Assembly (NCBI GenBank): GCA_965661625.1
Contig: CBFIEM010000003.1
Span: 1 to 64,000 of the forward strand
Source: GCA-2705995 sp965661625
GTDB taxonomy: Bacteria > Bacteroidota > Bacteroidia > Flavobacteriales_G > Salibacteraceae
DNA length: 64,000 nt
Direction of reading: 5' to 3'
The position numbers were made by a program, and so were the translations under genes. This document shows positions 24,262 through 33,640 of this stretch, in pieces; within the stretch, counting starts at the first letter, position 1, and every line of letters starts with the position of its first letter. Under the pieces are notes generated by a model, which saw only the letters and a program-made list of their open reading frames with translations, had not been told where the DNA came from and did not search any database.

Positions 24262-26493
24262 CTAGCTCAATCGTGCTTCAAGAGCTGTATTGTAAACTTC
24301 TGCTTTATCAGCAACAGTTCCAAAACTTACACCATCTACCTTAATATCCTGGTTGGTAACTGAGCCCAACTCGCTAAATGCTACTCCTATGGATTTCATT
24401 TTTGTTTCAAATGCTTCGCGGTTTGCTGGTGTTACCGAAACAACCACCCTACTCTGACTTTCTCCAAACAAGAATGCATCTTTACGGATACCTGATGCAG
24501 TGGTAATCTCAAAGCCAAATCCGCTAGGCATTGCACTTTCCAACAAGGCTACATAAAGTCCTCCATCAGCACAATCATGTGCAGACTCAATAACGTTAGT
24601 TTGAATCGCCTGTTGGATTGCTTTTTGAACCTGTACTTCATCTTCCATATTAAAGGAAGGAGCTCCCGATTCTTTAATCCCAAGTATATTCGCTAAGTAT
24701 TCACTCGAATTGATGTCGTTTTTCGACGAGCCAACCATATAGATATGATCTCCAGCCGATTTAAAGTCAAGTGACATGCGATTTCCTTTGTCCACTAAAC
24801 CAATCATCCCTATTGTGGGGGTAGGGAATACAGGCTCTTCTTTGTCTCCAGTAACCGTTTGATTGTAAAAGCTAACGTTTCCACCTGTAACTGGGGTTTT
24901 AAATTGTTCGCACGCATTTCCCATTCCTTGTACTGCATTCACAAACTGCCAATACGACTCTGGGTTATACGGATTTCCAAAATTCAAGCAGTTGGTAACT
25001 GCTGAAGGAATTCCCCCACTACATGAAATGTTGCGCGCAGCTTCCGAGACTGCAATTTGCGCCCCAACGAACGGGTCTGCATGCACGTATCGCGAATTAC
25101 AGTCTACTGTCATCGCAATAGCTTTATTAGTGCCTTTTACATTTACAACAGCAGCATCACTGGGCGTATTTGTGGACATATTCTTTGTCCCTACCATTGA
25201 ATCATACTGATTGTAAACCCAACGTTTTGAAGCAATATTTGGTAAAGCAATTAACTGATCTGCAACCTCAACCAAGTCTTCTGGGGCTTGCGTTTGATCA
25301 ATATTGAACTTTTTATAGGCGCTGTAATATGCTGGTTCTCTTGTTTCGCGATGATAAACTGGAGCTCCGCCTCCAAGCACTAAAGGCTCAGCAGGTGTTT
25401 CTGCCACAAGCTCTTCTCCCTCATAAAACCTCAAGACACCACCTTCTGTAACCGTTCCTATTTCTACAGCATGTAAATCCCATTTCTCAAAAATTGACGC
25501 TACACCTGCTTCCTTGCCTTTTTGCACAACTACAAGCATGCGTTCTTGTGATTCACTGAGCAATATTTCGAATGGGCGCATTCCAGCTTGACGCGTTGGC
25601 ACTTTGTCCAATTGAATATCCATCCCGAATCCATTGGTGGCACTCATCTCACTAGTGGAACACGTAATCCCAGCTGCTCCCATGTCCTGCATCCCAACCA
25701 CAGCATCAGTCTCAGCCAATTCCAATGTTGCCTCTAAAAGCAATTTCTCTTGAAAAGGGTCTCCCACTTGCACTGAAGGCAAATCACCGGCAGACTCTTC
25801 CGTTATATCTTTCGAAGCAAACGATGCACCATGAATCCCATCCTTTCCGGTTGCAGAACCAACAATATAAACTGGGTTACCAGCTCCATATGATGTTGCA
25901 GATAAGGTTTTACCAACCTCCACTATTCCTGCAGAAAATGCATTTACAAGCGGATTCGTGTTGAACGACTCGTCGAACATAACTTCACCACCAACTACGG
26001 GAACACCAAATGAGTTACCATAATCACCAATACCTTTAACTACCCCCTTCACCAACCACTTTGTACGATCCAAGTCCAATGAGCCAAAGCGCAACGAGTT
26101 CAGCTGTGCGATAGGCCTTGCACCCATGGTGAAAATATCACGGTTTATTCCTCCAACACCTGTTGCTGCACCTTGATATGGTTCAATTGCAGATGGGTGA
26201 TTGTGTGATTCAATTTTAAATGCACATGCAAGTCCGTCGCCAATATCAACTAATCCTGCATTTTCTTCTCCAGCTTCAACTAATAAGTGTGGCCCTTTGC
26301 GCGGTAATTTTTTCAACCACGTAATACTATTCTTGTACGAACAATGCTCCGACCACATTGCAGAATAGATACTTACCTCACAAAAATTCGGGTCTCGTCC
26401 CAGTATTTCCTTTATACGATTGAATTCCTCTTCAAGAAGCCCTAATTGAAGCGCCTGTTCTTTAGTAGCTATTTGTGTATCTACGTTCGCCAT
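24262..26493 (-). CDS. purL: Phosphoribosylformylglycinamidine synthase subunit PurL, small type
   Basis: Fourth step of purine synthesis, converting FGAR to FGAM with ATP and glutamine-derived ammonia. The 743 residues correspond to the small PurL that needs separate PurQ and PurS; neither is in the window. Motifs: MWSEHCSYKNS near residue 46 (ammonia/ATP site), KIESHNHPSAIEPYQGAATGVGG split across residues 93-115, MGARPIAQLNS, MQDMGAAGITCSTSEM and CADGGLYVALLES. Its promoter (TTG-N17-TACTTTTG) is at 26513-26540. Other purine genes (purK, purE) are at 44358-45979. Confidence 0.97.
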   Translation of the reverse strand: MANVDTQIATKEQALQLGLLEEEFNRIKEILGRDPNFCEVSIYSAMWSEHCSYKNSITWLKKLPRKGPHLLVEAGEENAGLVDIGDGLACAFKIESHNHPSAIEPYQGAATGVGGINRDIFTMGARPIAQLNSLRFGSLDLDRTKWLVKGVVKGIGDYGNSFGVPVVGGEVMFDESFNTNPLVNAFSAGIVEVGKTLSATSYGAGNPVYIVGSATGKDGIHGASFASKDITEESAGDLPSVQVGDPFQEKLLLEATLELAETDAVVGMQDMGAAGITCSTSEMSATNGFGMDIQLDKVPTRQAGMRPFEILLSESQERMLVVVQKGKEAGVASIFEKWDLHAVEIGTVTEGGVLRFYEGEELVAETPAEPLVLGGGAPVYHRETREPAYYSAYKKFNIDQTQAPEDLVEVADQLIALPNIASKRWVYNQYDSMVGTKNMSTNTPSDAAVVNVKGTNKAIAMTVDCNSRYVHADPFVGAQIAVSEAARNISCSGGIPSAVTNCLNFGNPYNPESYWQFVNAVQGMGNACEQFKTPVTGGNVSFYNQTVTGDKEEPVFPTPTIGMIGLVDKGNRMSLDFKSAGDHIYMVGSSKNDINSSEYLANILGIKESGAPSFNMEDEVQVQKAIQQAIQTNVIESAHDCADGGLYVALLESAMPSGFGFEITTASGIRKDAFLFGESQSRVVVSVTPANREAFETKMKSIGVAFSELGSVTNQDIKVDGVSFGTVADKAEVYNTALEARLS

Positions 26494-26512
26494 GTGATTG
26501 GATTTATTGCTG

Positions 26513-26540
26513 CAAAAGTAACTATCTCAAACGAGTTCAA
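26513..26540 (-). promoter_or_regulatory. Bacteroidetes promoter of purL with -33 and -7 elements
   Basis: On the minus strand TTG (26540-26538) is followed after 17 bases by TACTTTTG (26520-26513), matching the TTG / TAnnTTTG pattern. The ATG follows 19 bases later. Confidence 0.6.
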
Positions 26541-26582
26541 CGTCCTCTCCAATTGAAGTTTTTAACTGAGCCAATTACACCC

Positions 26583-26590
26583 TACATTTG
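26583..26590 (+). promoter_or_regulatory. Bacteroidetes -7 promoter box for the SDR gene
   Basis: TACATTTG, an exact TAnnTTTG match, ends 14 bases before the ATG at 26605. The leader would be very short. There is no TTG at the -33 distance. Confidence 0.5.
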
Positions 26591-26604
26591 AGCAAAATTG
26601 CATT

Positions 26605-27366
26605 ATGAAAAAAGGTATTGCCTGCATCACAGGAGCAACATCTGGTATTGGTGAAGCAACCGCTACAAAATTAGCGGAACGCTGCAGTGGTCTAATCATA
26701 ACAGGTAGAAGAAAGGAACGCTTGAAAGCTCTTGCTGACAAACTTCAACGTGAATATCAAGTGAAAGTGCTGCCGCTCCATTTTGACGTTCGCAACTACT
26801 CTGCTTGTAAGAAAGCCATCGATGGCCTCCCCGAATCTTGGCAAAACATCACCATTCTGATTAACAATGCAGGGCTTGCTGCAGGAAAAGACCCCATTCA
26901 AACTGGCAATGTTGAACATTGGGAACGCATGATTGACACCAATGTGAAAGGACTTCTTTACATGACCAAAATTATCAGTAAGGGTATGATTGAACGCAAG
27001 TCGGGCCACATTGTAAATGTAGCCTCCTTAGCAGGTAAAGAAGTGTATCCTAATGGCAACGTTTATTGTGCAACCAAGCACGCTGTTGATGCCCTTTCTC
27101 GGGCAATGCGTCTCGACTTATTGCCGCATCATATTAAGGTTACAAATATTGCTCCCGGCCTGGTCGAAACCGAGTTCTCAATTGTACGCTTTGATGGCGA
27201 CGCTGACCAAGCAAAAGAAGTTTATAATGGATTTGAGCCTTTGAAGGCAGATGATATAGCAGACTGCATCGATTTTGCAGTTTCTCGTCCGCCTCATGTT
27301 GTCATCGGAGACATGCTATTATTGCCTGCAGCACAAGGCAACTCGGTAACAGTAAACAAACAGTAA
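26605..27366 (+). CDS. Short-chain dehydrogenase/reductase, YdfG-like
   Basis: NADP-dependent oxidoreductase, 253 residues, of the classical SDR family. Cofactor loop TGATSGIG (residues 9-16) followed by TGRRKERL, whose arginines favour NADP. NNAG at 87-90; catalytic S141 (NVASLAG), Y154 and K158 (YCATK). The best-known relatives (YdfG) act on 3-hydroxy acids such as L-allo-threonine and serine. The substrate here is not certain. It is followed after one base by an amidohydrolase gene, probably in one transcript. Confidence 0.9.
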   Translation: MKKGIACITGATSGIGEATATKLAERCSGLIITGRRKERLKALADKLQREYQVKVLPLHFDVRNYSACKKAIDGLPESWQNITILINNAGLAAGKDPIQTGNVEHWERMIDTNVKGLLYMTKIISKGMIERKSGHIVNVASLAGKEVYPNGNVYCATKHAVDALSRAMRLDLLPHHIKVTNIAPGLVETEFSIVRFDGDADQAKEVYNGFEPLKADDIADCIDFAVSRPPHVVIGDMLLLPAAQGNSVTVNKQ

Positions 27367-27367
27367 G

Positions 27368-28996
27368 ATGAAGTATGTTGGATTAATTCTCCTTGCAGTA
27401 TGTTCCCTTAGCTGCAGCAGGTTCAAAAAAGAACGCGTTGAACTTATTGTTCACAATGCGAACATCTTCACCCTAGATCCTGTAATGAGCAAAGCTCAAG
27501 CAATGGCAATACGGAACGACAGTATTGTCGCAATTGGTGCTGAACATGAAATCCTAAATGCATATCAGTCAGCCAACATGCTCGATCTCCGAAAGGAATT
27601 TGTCTATCCTGGATTCATAGATGGTCATGCCCACTTTGTAAATTATTGCATTACCCAGCAGGAAGTAAACCTAATTGGAACTGCAAGTTGGGAGGCATGC
27701 ATGGCATTGCTCAAAGATGCAACGCCCAATCGCGGTGAGTGGATCCTCGGCAGAGGGTGGGATCAAAACGACTGGCAGAATCAACATATGCCGTCTAATG
27801 AAATGCTTGACAGCATCTTCCCTTCAAACCCAGTTTTACTTAAACGAATTGACGGCCATGCAGCCGTTGCTAACACCAAGGCCCTTGAGCTTGCAGGAAT
27901 AACTAAGACTACAAACGTTGAAGGCGGTGCAATTTTAATTTCCAACGGAAAACTAACAGGTGTGTTAGTTGATAATGCGGTTGATTTGGTAACGAATCAT
28001 ATTCCCAAACCAACACGTGAACAAAAAATCGAAGCACTCATAAGCGGCGAGAAGAAACTTTTTGATTTGGGATTAACAACCGTTTGCGATGCTGGACTTG
28101 ATGTAAGTGATATTTTATTGCTTGACTCACTGCAGCAAAAAGGCATTCTAGCCATGAATGTTTACGCAATGGTCAGCGACAACCCCAACAACATTGAATA
28201 TTTCCAAAAGCACGGTGCCATTTCAACAGACAAATTAACCGTCCGTTCATTTAAAAGCTATGGCGACGGAGCCTTAGGCTCGCGCGGTGCAGCGCTTCTA
28301 GAACCTTATGACGATGCTCCTGACTCAAAAGGTTTTTTACTGAGTGAACCTGCTCATTTTGAAAACATGGCGCAAACCATGGACAGGTTAGGCTTTCAAT
28401 GGAACGTTCATTGTATCGGTGATTCGGCCAACCGCCTGATTTTAGACATTATGGGCAAACAACTGAAGGGAACAAACGATAAACGGTGGAGAATAGAACA
28501 TGCACAAATTGTACATCCAAATGATGTAGAAAAGTTCAGGCGCTATACCATTATTCCTTCTGTTCAACCAACACATGCCACCAGTGATATGTATTGGGCT
28601 TCTGATCGCTTGGGAGAAAAACGCATGAAAAACGCCTATAGCTTTAATCGCCTAAAAGCTCAAAATAACTTAATCTGCCTTGGCACTGACTTCCCTGTAG
28701 AACACCCCAACCCGTTGTTTACTTTCTTTTCTGCTATTACCTTAAAGGACACTGCTGGATTCCGCCATCCCTCAATTGATTCTACACAAGCTCTTAGCTC
28801 CTTAGAAGCTTTGAAAGGCATTACAATATGGCCCGCAATCTCACAGTTTGAAGACTCCATCAAAGGAAGTCTTGAAGTGGGCAAAAAAGCCAACTTTACC
28901 GTTGTAAATAGAAGCCTCCTAAACCAAGAATCAACAATCCATAATACCCATGTCTCGCATACTTGTATTAATGGAAAAGTGATATTGGTAAACTAA
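27368..28996 (+). CDS. YtcJ-like amidohydrolase, probable lipoprotein
   Basis: A 542-residue metal-dependent hydrolase of the amidohydrolase 3 group. An export leader with a lipobox-like CSLSC ends at C16. The metal HxH motif is H87/H89 (GFIDGHAHF). Later features are the GRGWDQNDW block, DGALGSRGAALLEPY, HCIGDSANR, EHAQIVHP and LGTDFPVEHPNPLF. Family members hydrolyse amide bonds of unknown or varied substrates; some act on N-substituted formamides. Its location in the envelope is inferred from the leader. It sits directly behind the SDR gene. Confidence 0.88.
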   Translation: MKYVGLILLAVCSLSCSRFKKERVELIVHNANIFTLDPVMSKAQAMAIRNDSIVAIGAEHEILNAYQSANMLDLRKEFVYPGFIDGHAHFVNYCITQQEVNLIGTASWEACMALLKDATPNRGEWILGRGWDQNDWQNQHMPSNEMLDSIFPSNPVLLKRIDGHAAVANTKALELAGITKTTNVEGGAILISNGKLTGVLVDNAVDLVTNHIPKPTREQKIEALISGEKKLFDLGLTTVCDAGLDVSDILLLDSLQQKGILAMNVYAMVSDNPNNIEYFQKHGAISTDKLTVRSFKSYGDGALGSRGAALLEPYDDAPDSKGFLLSEPAHFENMAQTMDRLGFQWNVHCIGDSANRLILDIMGKQLKGTNDKRWRIEHAQIVHPNDVEKFRRYTIIPSVQPTHATSDMYWASDRLGEKRMKNAYSFNRLKAQNNLICLGTDFPVEHPNPLFTFFSAITLKDTAGFRHPSIDSTQALSSLEALKGITIWPAISQFEDSIKGSLEVGKKANFTVVNRSLLNQESTIHNTHVSHTCINGKVILVN

Positions 28997-29042
28997 CAAG
29001 CTATTTATGTATCCTTTAAGGTTATAAACTAATATCATCAAG

Positions 29043-30461
29043 ATGAGCAAATTCTTTGACGATCAGGACAACCTTCATCTTGTAAAAACACTTATTCAAC
29101 AAGGACCTCATGTTTTTTGGGTATATCACCCTAAAAAACAACAGTTCGAGTGGTCGCACAAACCAGCTGAATTATTGACGTTGATAGATCTACCTGAAGA
29201 CCTATCTGCTTTCACTGCTCAGCTAACAACCAAGCAATTCGTCACCTTTTCACTTAATTTAAAAAACCTTGAAAAGAACCATGCAACCTTTCGAATGCCA
29301 ATGGAAATTCAAACTAAGTCGGGCTCATCCTATATCACTGTAGAGTTCTCCGGAAGCGCCATACACGAAAAGGGGAAAACAAAAATAGCCGGTGAACTAT
29401 GCGTTGACACAACCAAAAAAACAACAAACCTTGTTTTATCAGCAAGCGATTGGCAATTAGAAAGCATCGGAAATAATTTAAATGGCGCGCTCACTCGCTA
29501 TATTAATCATGCAGATGAGCATGATGAAATACTCTATGCAAATCAAGGTGTCTATAACATATACGGCGTAACTCCCAAAGAGGCTTTAGCAGATATCAAC
29601 TGTATATTCAACCAAGTCGTCCCTGAAGACATTGATGAAATGGTGGCTAAAATTTACACTTCTAAAGCGTCCAATTCGGTTTATGACCACCGATTCAGGG
29701 TAACTCATAAAGTAACAGGTGAACTTAAATGGGTTCATGCGGTTGGCACACCCGTTAGCATTAGTGAAGATGTTGTTATTTGGGACACGGTTGCAGTGGA
29801 TATTACAGAGCAGTATGAGCAAACAAGAAAGCTTAAATTTTTAGAATCAGCTGTCAGTAATTCAAATGATGCCATTCTCATCACCGAAAGCACTAAAAGT
29901 AAAAACAACCAAGTCATCACCTTTGCAAACGAAGCAATGGAGCGGCTTACAGGATACTCGCAGCACGAACTTATTGGACAATCTCCCAAATTATTCCAAG
30001 GAGCTAGAACCGAACAAGAGCGAAAATTAGAAATTAAAGAAGCGCTCATTCAGGAAAAACCAATTCGCACTACAATTACCAATTACACAAAAAAAGGTAA
30101 GCGATACAGAGTAGAACTTCACATTTCACCCATCCGCAATGAAGAAGGTCAAGTAACCCATTTTATATCGGTACAAACAGATGTTACCCAGCGTGAAATG
30201 CGCATACATAAAATCAAACAACAAACCCACAAGCTTTCAGAAATAGCGTGGAAACAAGCACATGAAGTTCGCGGTCCACTATCGCGATTGATGGGGATTA
30301 TTCACCTGTTTGAAAAAGGAATTATTGAACAAGATGAAATCTTAAAATTCATTCAACTTATCGTTGATGCTGGGCATGATTTAGATTCCATATTGCATGA
30401 TATGATTGAAACCGCTCACTCTGCGGATGACCTCTCCAAATTAATAGAAGCTAATGAATAA
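29043..30461 (+). CDS. PAS-domain sensor with a histidine-kinase dimerisation helix but no ATPase domain
   Basis: A soluble 472-residue protein without membrane segments. A divergent N-terminal PAS-like region is followed by PAS with PAC at about 150-260 (DEILYANQGVYNIYGVTP, then FRVTHKVTGELKWVHAVG). A second PAS/PAC at about 265-385 has ITFANEAMERLTGYSQHELIG and ISPIRNEEGQVTHFISVQTD. Residues 395-460 form a HisKA-like helix pair with H407 in QAHEVRGPLSR. The protein stops there, and no HATPase domain follows. It could be phosphorylated in trans, act as a dimer partner, or be a truncated kinase. The next gene on the other strand overlaps its end by 11 bases. Confidence 0.8.
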   Translation: MSKFFDDQDNLHLVKTLIQQGPHVFWVYHPKKQQFEWSHKPAELLTLIDLPEDLSAFTAQLTTKQFVTFSLNLKNLEKNHATFRMPMEIQTKSGSSYITVEFSGSAIHEKGKTKIAGELCVDTTKKTTNLVLSASDWQLESIGNNLNGALTRYINHADEHDEILYANQGVYNIYGVTPKEALADINCIFNQVVPEDIDEMVAKIYTSKASNSVYDHRFRVTHKVTGELKWVHAVGTPVSISEDVVIWDTVAVDITEQYEQTRKLKFLESAVSNSNDAILITESTKSKNNQVITFANEAMERLTGYSQHELIGQSPKLFQGARTEQERKLEIKEALIQEKPIRTTITNYTKKGKRYRVELHISPIRNEEGQVTHFISVQTDVTQREMRIHKIKQQTHKLSEIAWKQAHEVRGPLSRLMGIIHLFEKGIIEQDEILKFIQLIVDAGHDLDSILHDMIETAHSADDLSKLIEANE

Positions 30462-31470
30462 CTTGGCGATTAAACTGGTTAGTAGCCTCTGCTAACTCCT
30501 GCTTGAATTTTACAATAACATCCCCGATAGACTTCACATCATCTATTAGTTCAACCGACTGTCCCGCACACCAGAGGGTCTTATAGTTTGCGGGCATCAC
30601 TGATTTCTCAAGTTTTTTCATACCACTCCACTGTACCCACATTTTAAAATACTTGCGTGTTTGTTTTTTACTTGATAAAAAACGCTCAATTGCATTTTGT
30701 TTGTAGCCAATTTTCTTAGCGTAAGGGGTATTGATTATGGTACAAGGGGTTCCACTAATCTTTGTAGTGAGTACAATATCGGTCATCTTAGAATCCACAA
30801 CAGCTTGCTTATAAGCATCATTAACACCAGCCTCTGATGTAGCAATAAAACGGGTTCCAACAGATGCACCTGCTGCTCCTAACATAAGTACAGACGCCAA
30901 TCCTTCACCTGTCGCGATTCCCCCAGCGCCAATCACTGGTGTATCCGGAAAAGCCTGTTTTAAGCTTGGCACTAATAAATGAAGCGGATTTGGACCTGCA
31001 TGGCCGCCGGCACCCTGTCCAACAGCAATGAACCCATCGCAGCCTAAGTCATTACATTTTTTAGCATGTTCCAAATTGGTTACATCACAGAAAACCTTCG
31101 CACCATAGGCATGCGCACGTTCAATAACCTCCTTTGGGTTACCCAAACTCGTAATGTAAAAAGGAACTTGTTTTGCCACACAAATATCCAAATGCTTCCG
31201 GTACAACGGGTTCGTTTTTTGTACGATTAAATTAATGCCATAGGTCCCTTTACCCTTTGCTCCTTTCGCAGACTCATTCAGTCGATCGATAACCTTATCG
31301 AGCTCCCCCTCTTCCCGATAATTCAACGATGGAAATGCTCCTGCTACCCCTGCTTGCATAGCTGCGTGAACCATTTCATAGTTAGAAACCAAGAACATGG
31401 GCGCAACAATAAGCGGAAATTCAATGTTTAAAAGGTTGGTTAATGCTGTTTTGTAAGAAAAATCCTTCAT
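30451..31470 (-). CDS. Nitronate monooxygenase / 2-nitropropane dioxygenase family flavoprotein
   Basis: FMN-dependent TIM-barrel enzyme, 339 residues. Features: FPLIVAPMFLVSN at the N-terminus, DGFIAVGQGAGGHAGPN (class I GxGxGGH-like loop), VIGAGGIATGEGLASVLMLGA and ASVGTRFIAT. Family members oxidise nitronates such as propionate 3-nitronate; some relatives are FabK enoyl reductases, but the GQGAGGHAG loop and length favour nitronate monooxygenase. Convergent with the PAS gene, overlapping by 11 bases. Confidence 0.88.
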   Translation of the reverse strand: MKDFSYKTALTNLLNIEFPLIVAPMFLVSNYEMVHAAMQAGVAGAFPSLNYREEGELDKVIDRLNESAKGAKGKGTYGINLIVQKTNPLYRKHLDICVAKQVPFYITSLGNPKEVIERAHAYGAKVFCDVTNLEHAKKCNDLGCDGFIAVGQGAGGHAGPNPLHLLVPSLKQAFPDTPVIGAGGIATGEGLASVLMLGAAGASVGTRFIATSEAGVNDAYKQAVVDSKMTDIVLTTKISGTPCTIINTPYAKKIGYKQNAIERFLSSKKQTRKYFKMWVQWSGMKKLEKSVMPANYKTLWCAGQSVELIDDVKSIGDVIVKFKQELAEATNQFNRQVIH

Positions 31471-31556
31471 AAGCCTTTAAATATGCACTTCTAAGTGACC
31501 ATTGGGCACCCAAATTTATTAAATTAGACAACTCTTTAATCAACCATTGAAACGAC

Positions 31557-33320
31557 ATGGATTCAATCAAAAGACTGTTCGATATTCCTTATTATCAATT
31601 GCACCATTTCCCAAACGAGGATGCCCTTGTAAATAAGGTGAACGGCAAATGGATAAAAACATCTACTGCCCAATGGATTGAGCAAGCCAATGCTGTGAGT
31701 CGCGGCCTGATCGAGTTGGGCATTCAGCCGAACGACAAGATAGCACTCATTTCTAACAATCGTGCAGAATGGAACATCTGTGACACAGGAATATTACAAA
31801 TTGGTGCCCAAAATGTTCCAATTTACCCAACCATATCTGAAGACGACTTTGCTTACATTTTTAACGATGCATCTGTAAAACTATGCATTGTCTCAGACGA
31901 AGAGCTCTACAAAAAAGTGATGTCGATTAAAGACAAGGTTCCTTCACTTGAAAAAACGTTTACGTTTGATGAAGTTCAAGGCGCCCCGCATTGGTCGTCC
32001 ATTAAGGATGCTGGAAAATCCGAGCACCAAGAGGAGGTTGAAAAACGCAAAGCCGCAGTTAAATATGAAGATTTAGCAACACTCATATATACTTCCGGAA
32101 CAACAGGACTTCCCAAAGGAGTAATGCTTTCGCACCAAAACATTGTTTCGAACTGCGTTGATAGCACTCCAAAGGTACCCGTTGGCAAACAGGACAAAGC
32201 GCTGAGTTTTCTGCCAGTATGCCACATTTTTGAACGGATGGTGTTGTACCTCTATTTCTACAACGGTGTTTCAGTATATTTTGCTGAATCACTTGATACC
32301 ATTGGAGACAACATGAGGGAGGTAAAGCCACAAGTTTTTACTGCTGTGCCTCGTTTACTTGAAAAAGTTTTTGAAAAAATCATATCGAAAGGTAGTGAGC
32401 TAACAGGCCTCAAGCGCGCCTTATTCTTTTGGGCTGTAGGCCTTGCAGAGAAGTGGGAACCCTATGAACGAAATGGTGGTTTTTACGAATTCAAACTGAA
32501 AATTGCCCGGAAGCTGATTTTTAGCAAGTGGAAAGAGGCCCTTGGTGGCGATATAAAAACGGTTGTTTCTGGAAGTGCAGCACTTCAGCCGAGGCTCGCT
32601 CGCATTTTTAACGGAGCAGGCATTCCTGTTTGGGAAGGATATGGCTTAACTGAAACATCTCCTGTAATATCAGTAAACCACCCTGGAGGGCGCGGATTTG
32701 AAATTGGCTGTGTGGGAAGGACCATCGACAATGTGGAAGTGCGTATTGATGAAGATGGTGAAATCCTCGTTAAGGGACCAAACGTTATGATGGGCTATTA
32801 CAATCAGCCGGAAAAAACCAAAGAGGTCTTTACAGATGATGGATTCTTCAAAACCGGAGACATCGGCATATTCACGGAGACAGGGTTACTTAAAATTACG
32901 GATCGTAAAAAAGAAATTTTTAAGACTTCTGGTGGTAAATACGTTGCGCCTCAACCGATTGAAAACAAACTGAAGGAATCTCGATTCATTGAACAAGCAA
33001 TGATTATCGGCGAAGGACGTAAATTTCCTGCCGCACTAATTGTTCCGGCATGGGCTTTTGTTAAAGACTGGTGTGAATTGCATGATGTTACTATCGGTTC
33101 AATTGAGGAAATGTGTAAAAACGAAGCCATTACGAACCGTATATGGCAAGAAGTTGAATCACTTACTAAACACTTGGGTAAATGGGAGCAACCGAAAAAA
33201 ATGTTCGTTTGTACTGAAGAATGGTCTGTTGATTCTGGTGAGCTTACGCCAACAATGAAGCTTAAACGAAAGCCTATCATAGCCAAATACACATCGGTTA
33301 TCGACGACCTTTACCAATAA
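31557..33320 (+). CDS. fadD: Long-chain acyl-CoA synthetase
   Basis: Adenylate-forming enzyme of 587 residues that activates fatty acids with ATP and CoA. The P-loop-like motif is YTSGTTGLPKGVMLSH (residues about 178-193). The long-chain branch block FLPVCHIFERM follows. The adenine motif is WEGYGLTETSP, then FKTGDIG, and the hinge reads ITDRKKEIFKTSGGKYVAP. It has no membrane segment typical of eukaryotic homologues. Its stop overlaps the ATG of the Mpo1-like gene by one base (TAATG), suggesting coupled fatty-acid functions. Confidence 0.95.
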   Translation: MDSIKRLFDIPYYQLHHFPNEDALVNKVNGKWIKTSTAQWIEQANAVSRGLIELGIQPNDKIALISNNRAEWNICDTGILQIGAQNVPIYPTISEDDFAYIFNDASVKLCIVSDEELYKKVMSIKDKVPSLEKTFTFDEVQGAPHWSSIKDAGKSEHQEEVEKRKAAVKYEDLATLIYTSGTTGLPKGVMLSHQNIVSNCVDSTPKVPVGKQDKALSFLPVCHIFERMVLYLYFYNGVSVYFAESLDTIGDNMREVKPQVFTAVPRLLEKVFEKIISKGSELTGLKRALFFWAVGLAEKWEPYERNGGFYEFKLKIARKLIFSKWKEALGGDIKTVVSGSAALQPRLARIFNGAGIPVWEGYGLTETSPVISVNHPGGRGFEIGCVGRTIDNVEVRIDEDGEILVKGPNVMMGYYNQPEKTKEVFTDDGFFKTGDIGIFTETGLLKITDRKKEIFKTSGGKYVAPQPIENKLKESRFIEQAMIIGEGRKFPAALIVPAWAFVKDWCELHDVTIGSIEEMCKNEAITNRIWQEVESLTKHLGKWEQPKKMFVCTEEWSVDSGELTPTMKLKRKPIIAKYTSVIDDLYQ

Positions 33321-33640
33321 TGGGGGAACAGAATTCCACCAGCTTTCGAGCGTTCTACACTGAATACTTAGCGGAGCATCAGCACCCTACGTGTAGGGCA
33401 TTGCACTTCATTGGTACAAGCCTGGTCATTTTTACGATTATTTACGCATCATTCACACAGCGATTTGTAGCCCTAGCTTTCGTGCCCCTGATAGGTTATG
33501 GGTTTGCGTGGGTGGGCCACTATTTTTTTGAACAAAATAAGCCCAAGACGTTCGAGCGTCCATTTTTCAGTTTAGCTGGTGATTTTGTAATGTTCTGGGA
33601 TATACTAACGGGTAAAGAATCAATCAATCCGAAATCATAG
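33320..33640 (+). CDS. Mpo1-like (DUF962) membrane protein
   Basis: A 106-residue protein with two to three hydrophobic helices. The family's conserved histidines are visible: EYLAEHQHPTCRALHFIGT (residues 14-32) and WVGHYFFEQNKPKTFERP (about 64-81). Yeast Mpo1 is an Fe(II) dioxygenase of 2-hydroxy fatty-acid alpha-oxidation. Translation is coupled to fadD by a one-base overlap, which fits a role in fatty-acid breakdown. Activity in bacteria is inferred. It overlaps the end of the convergent TolC gene by six bases. Confidence 0.8.
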   Translation: MGEQNSTSFRAFYTEYLAEHQHPTCRALHFIGTSLVIFTIIYASFTQRFVALAFVPLIGYGFAWVGHYFFEQNKPKTFERPFFSLAGDFVMFWDILTGKESINPKS

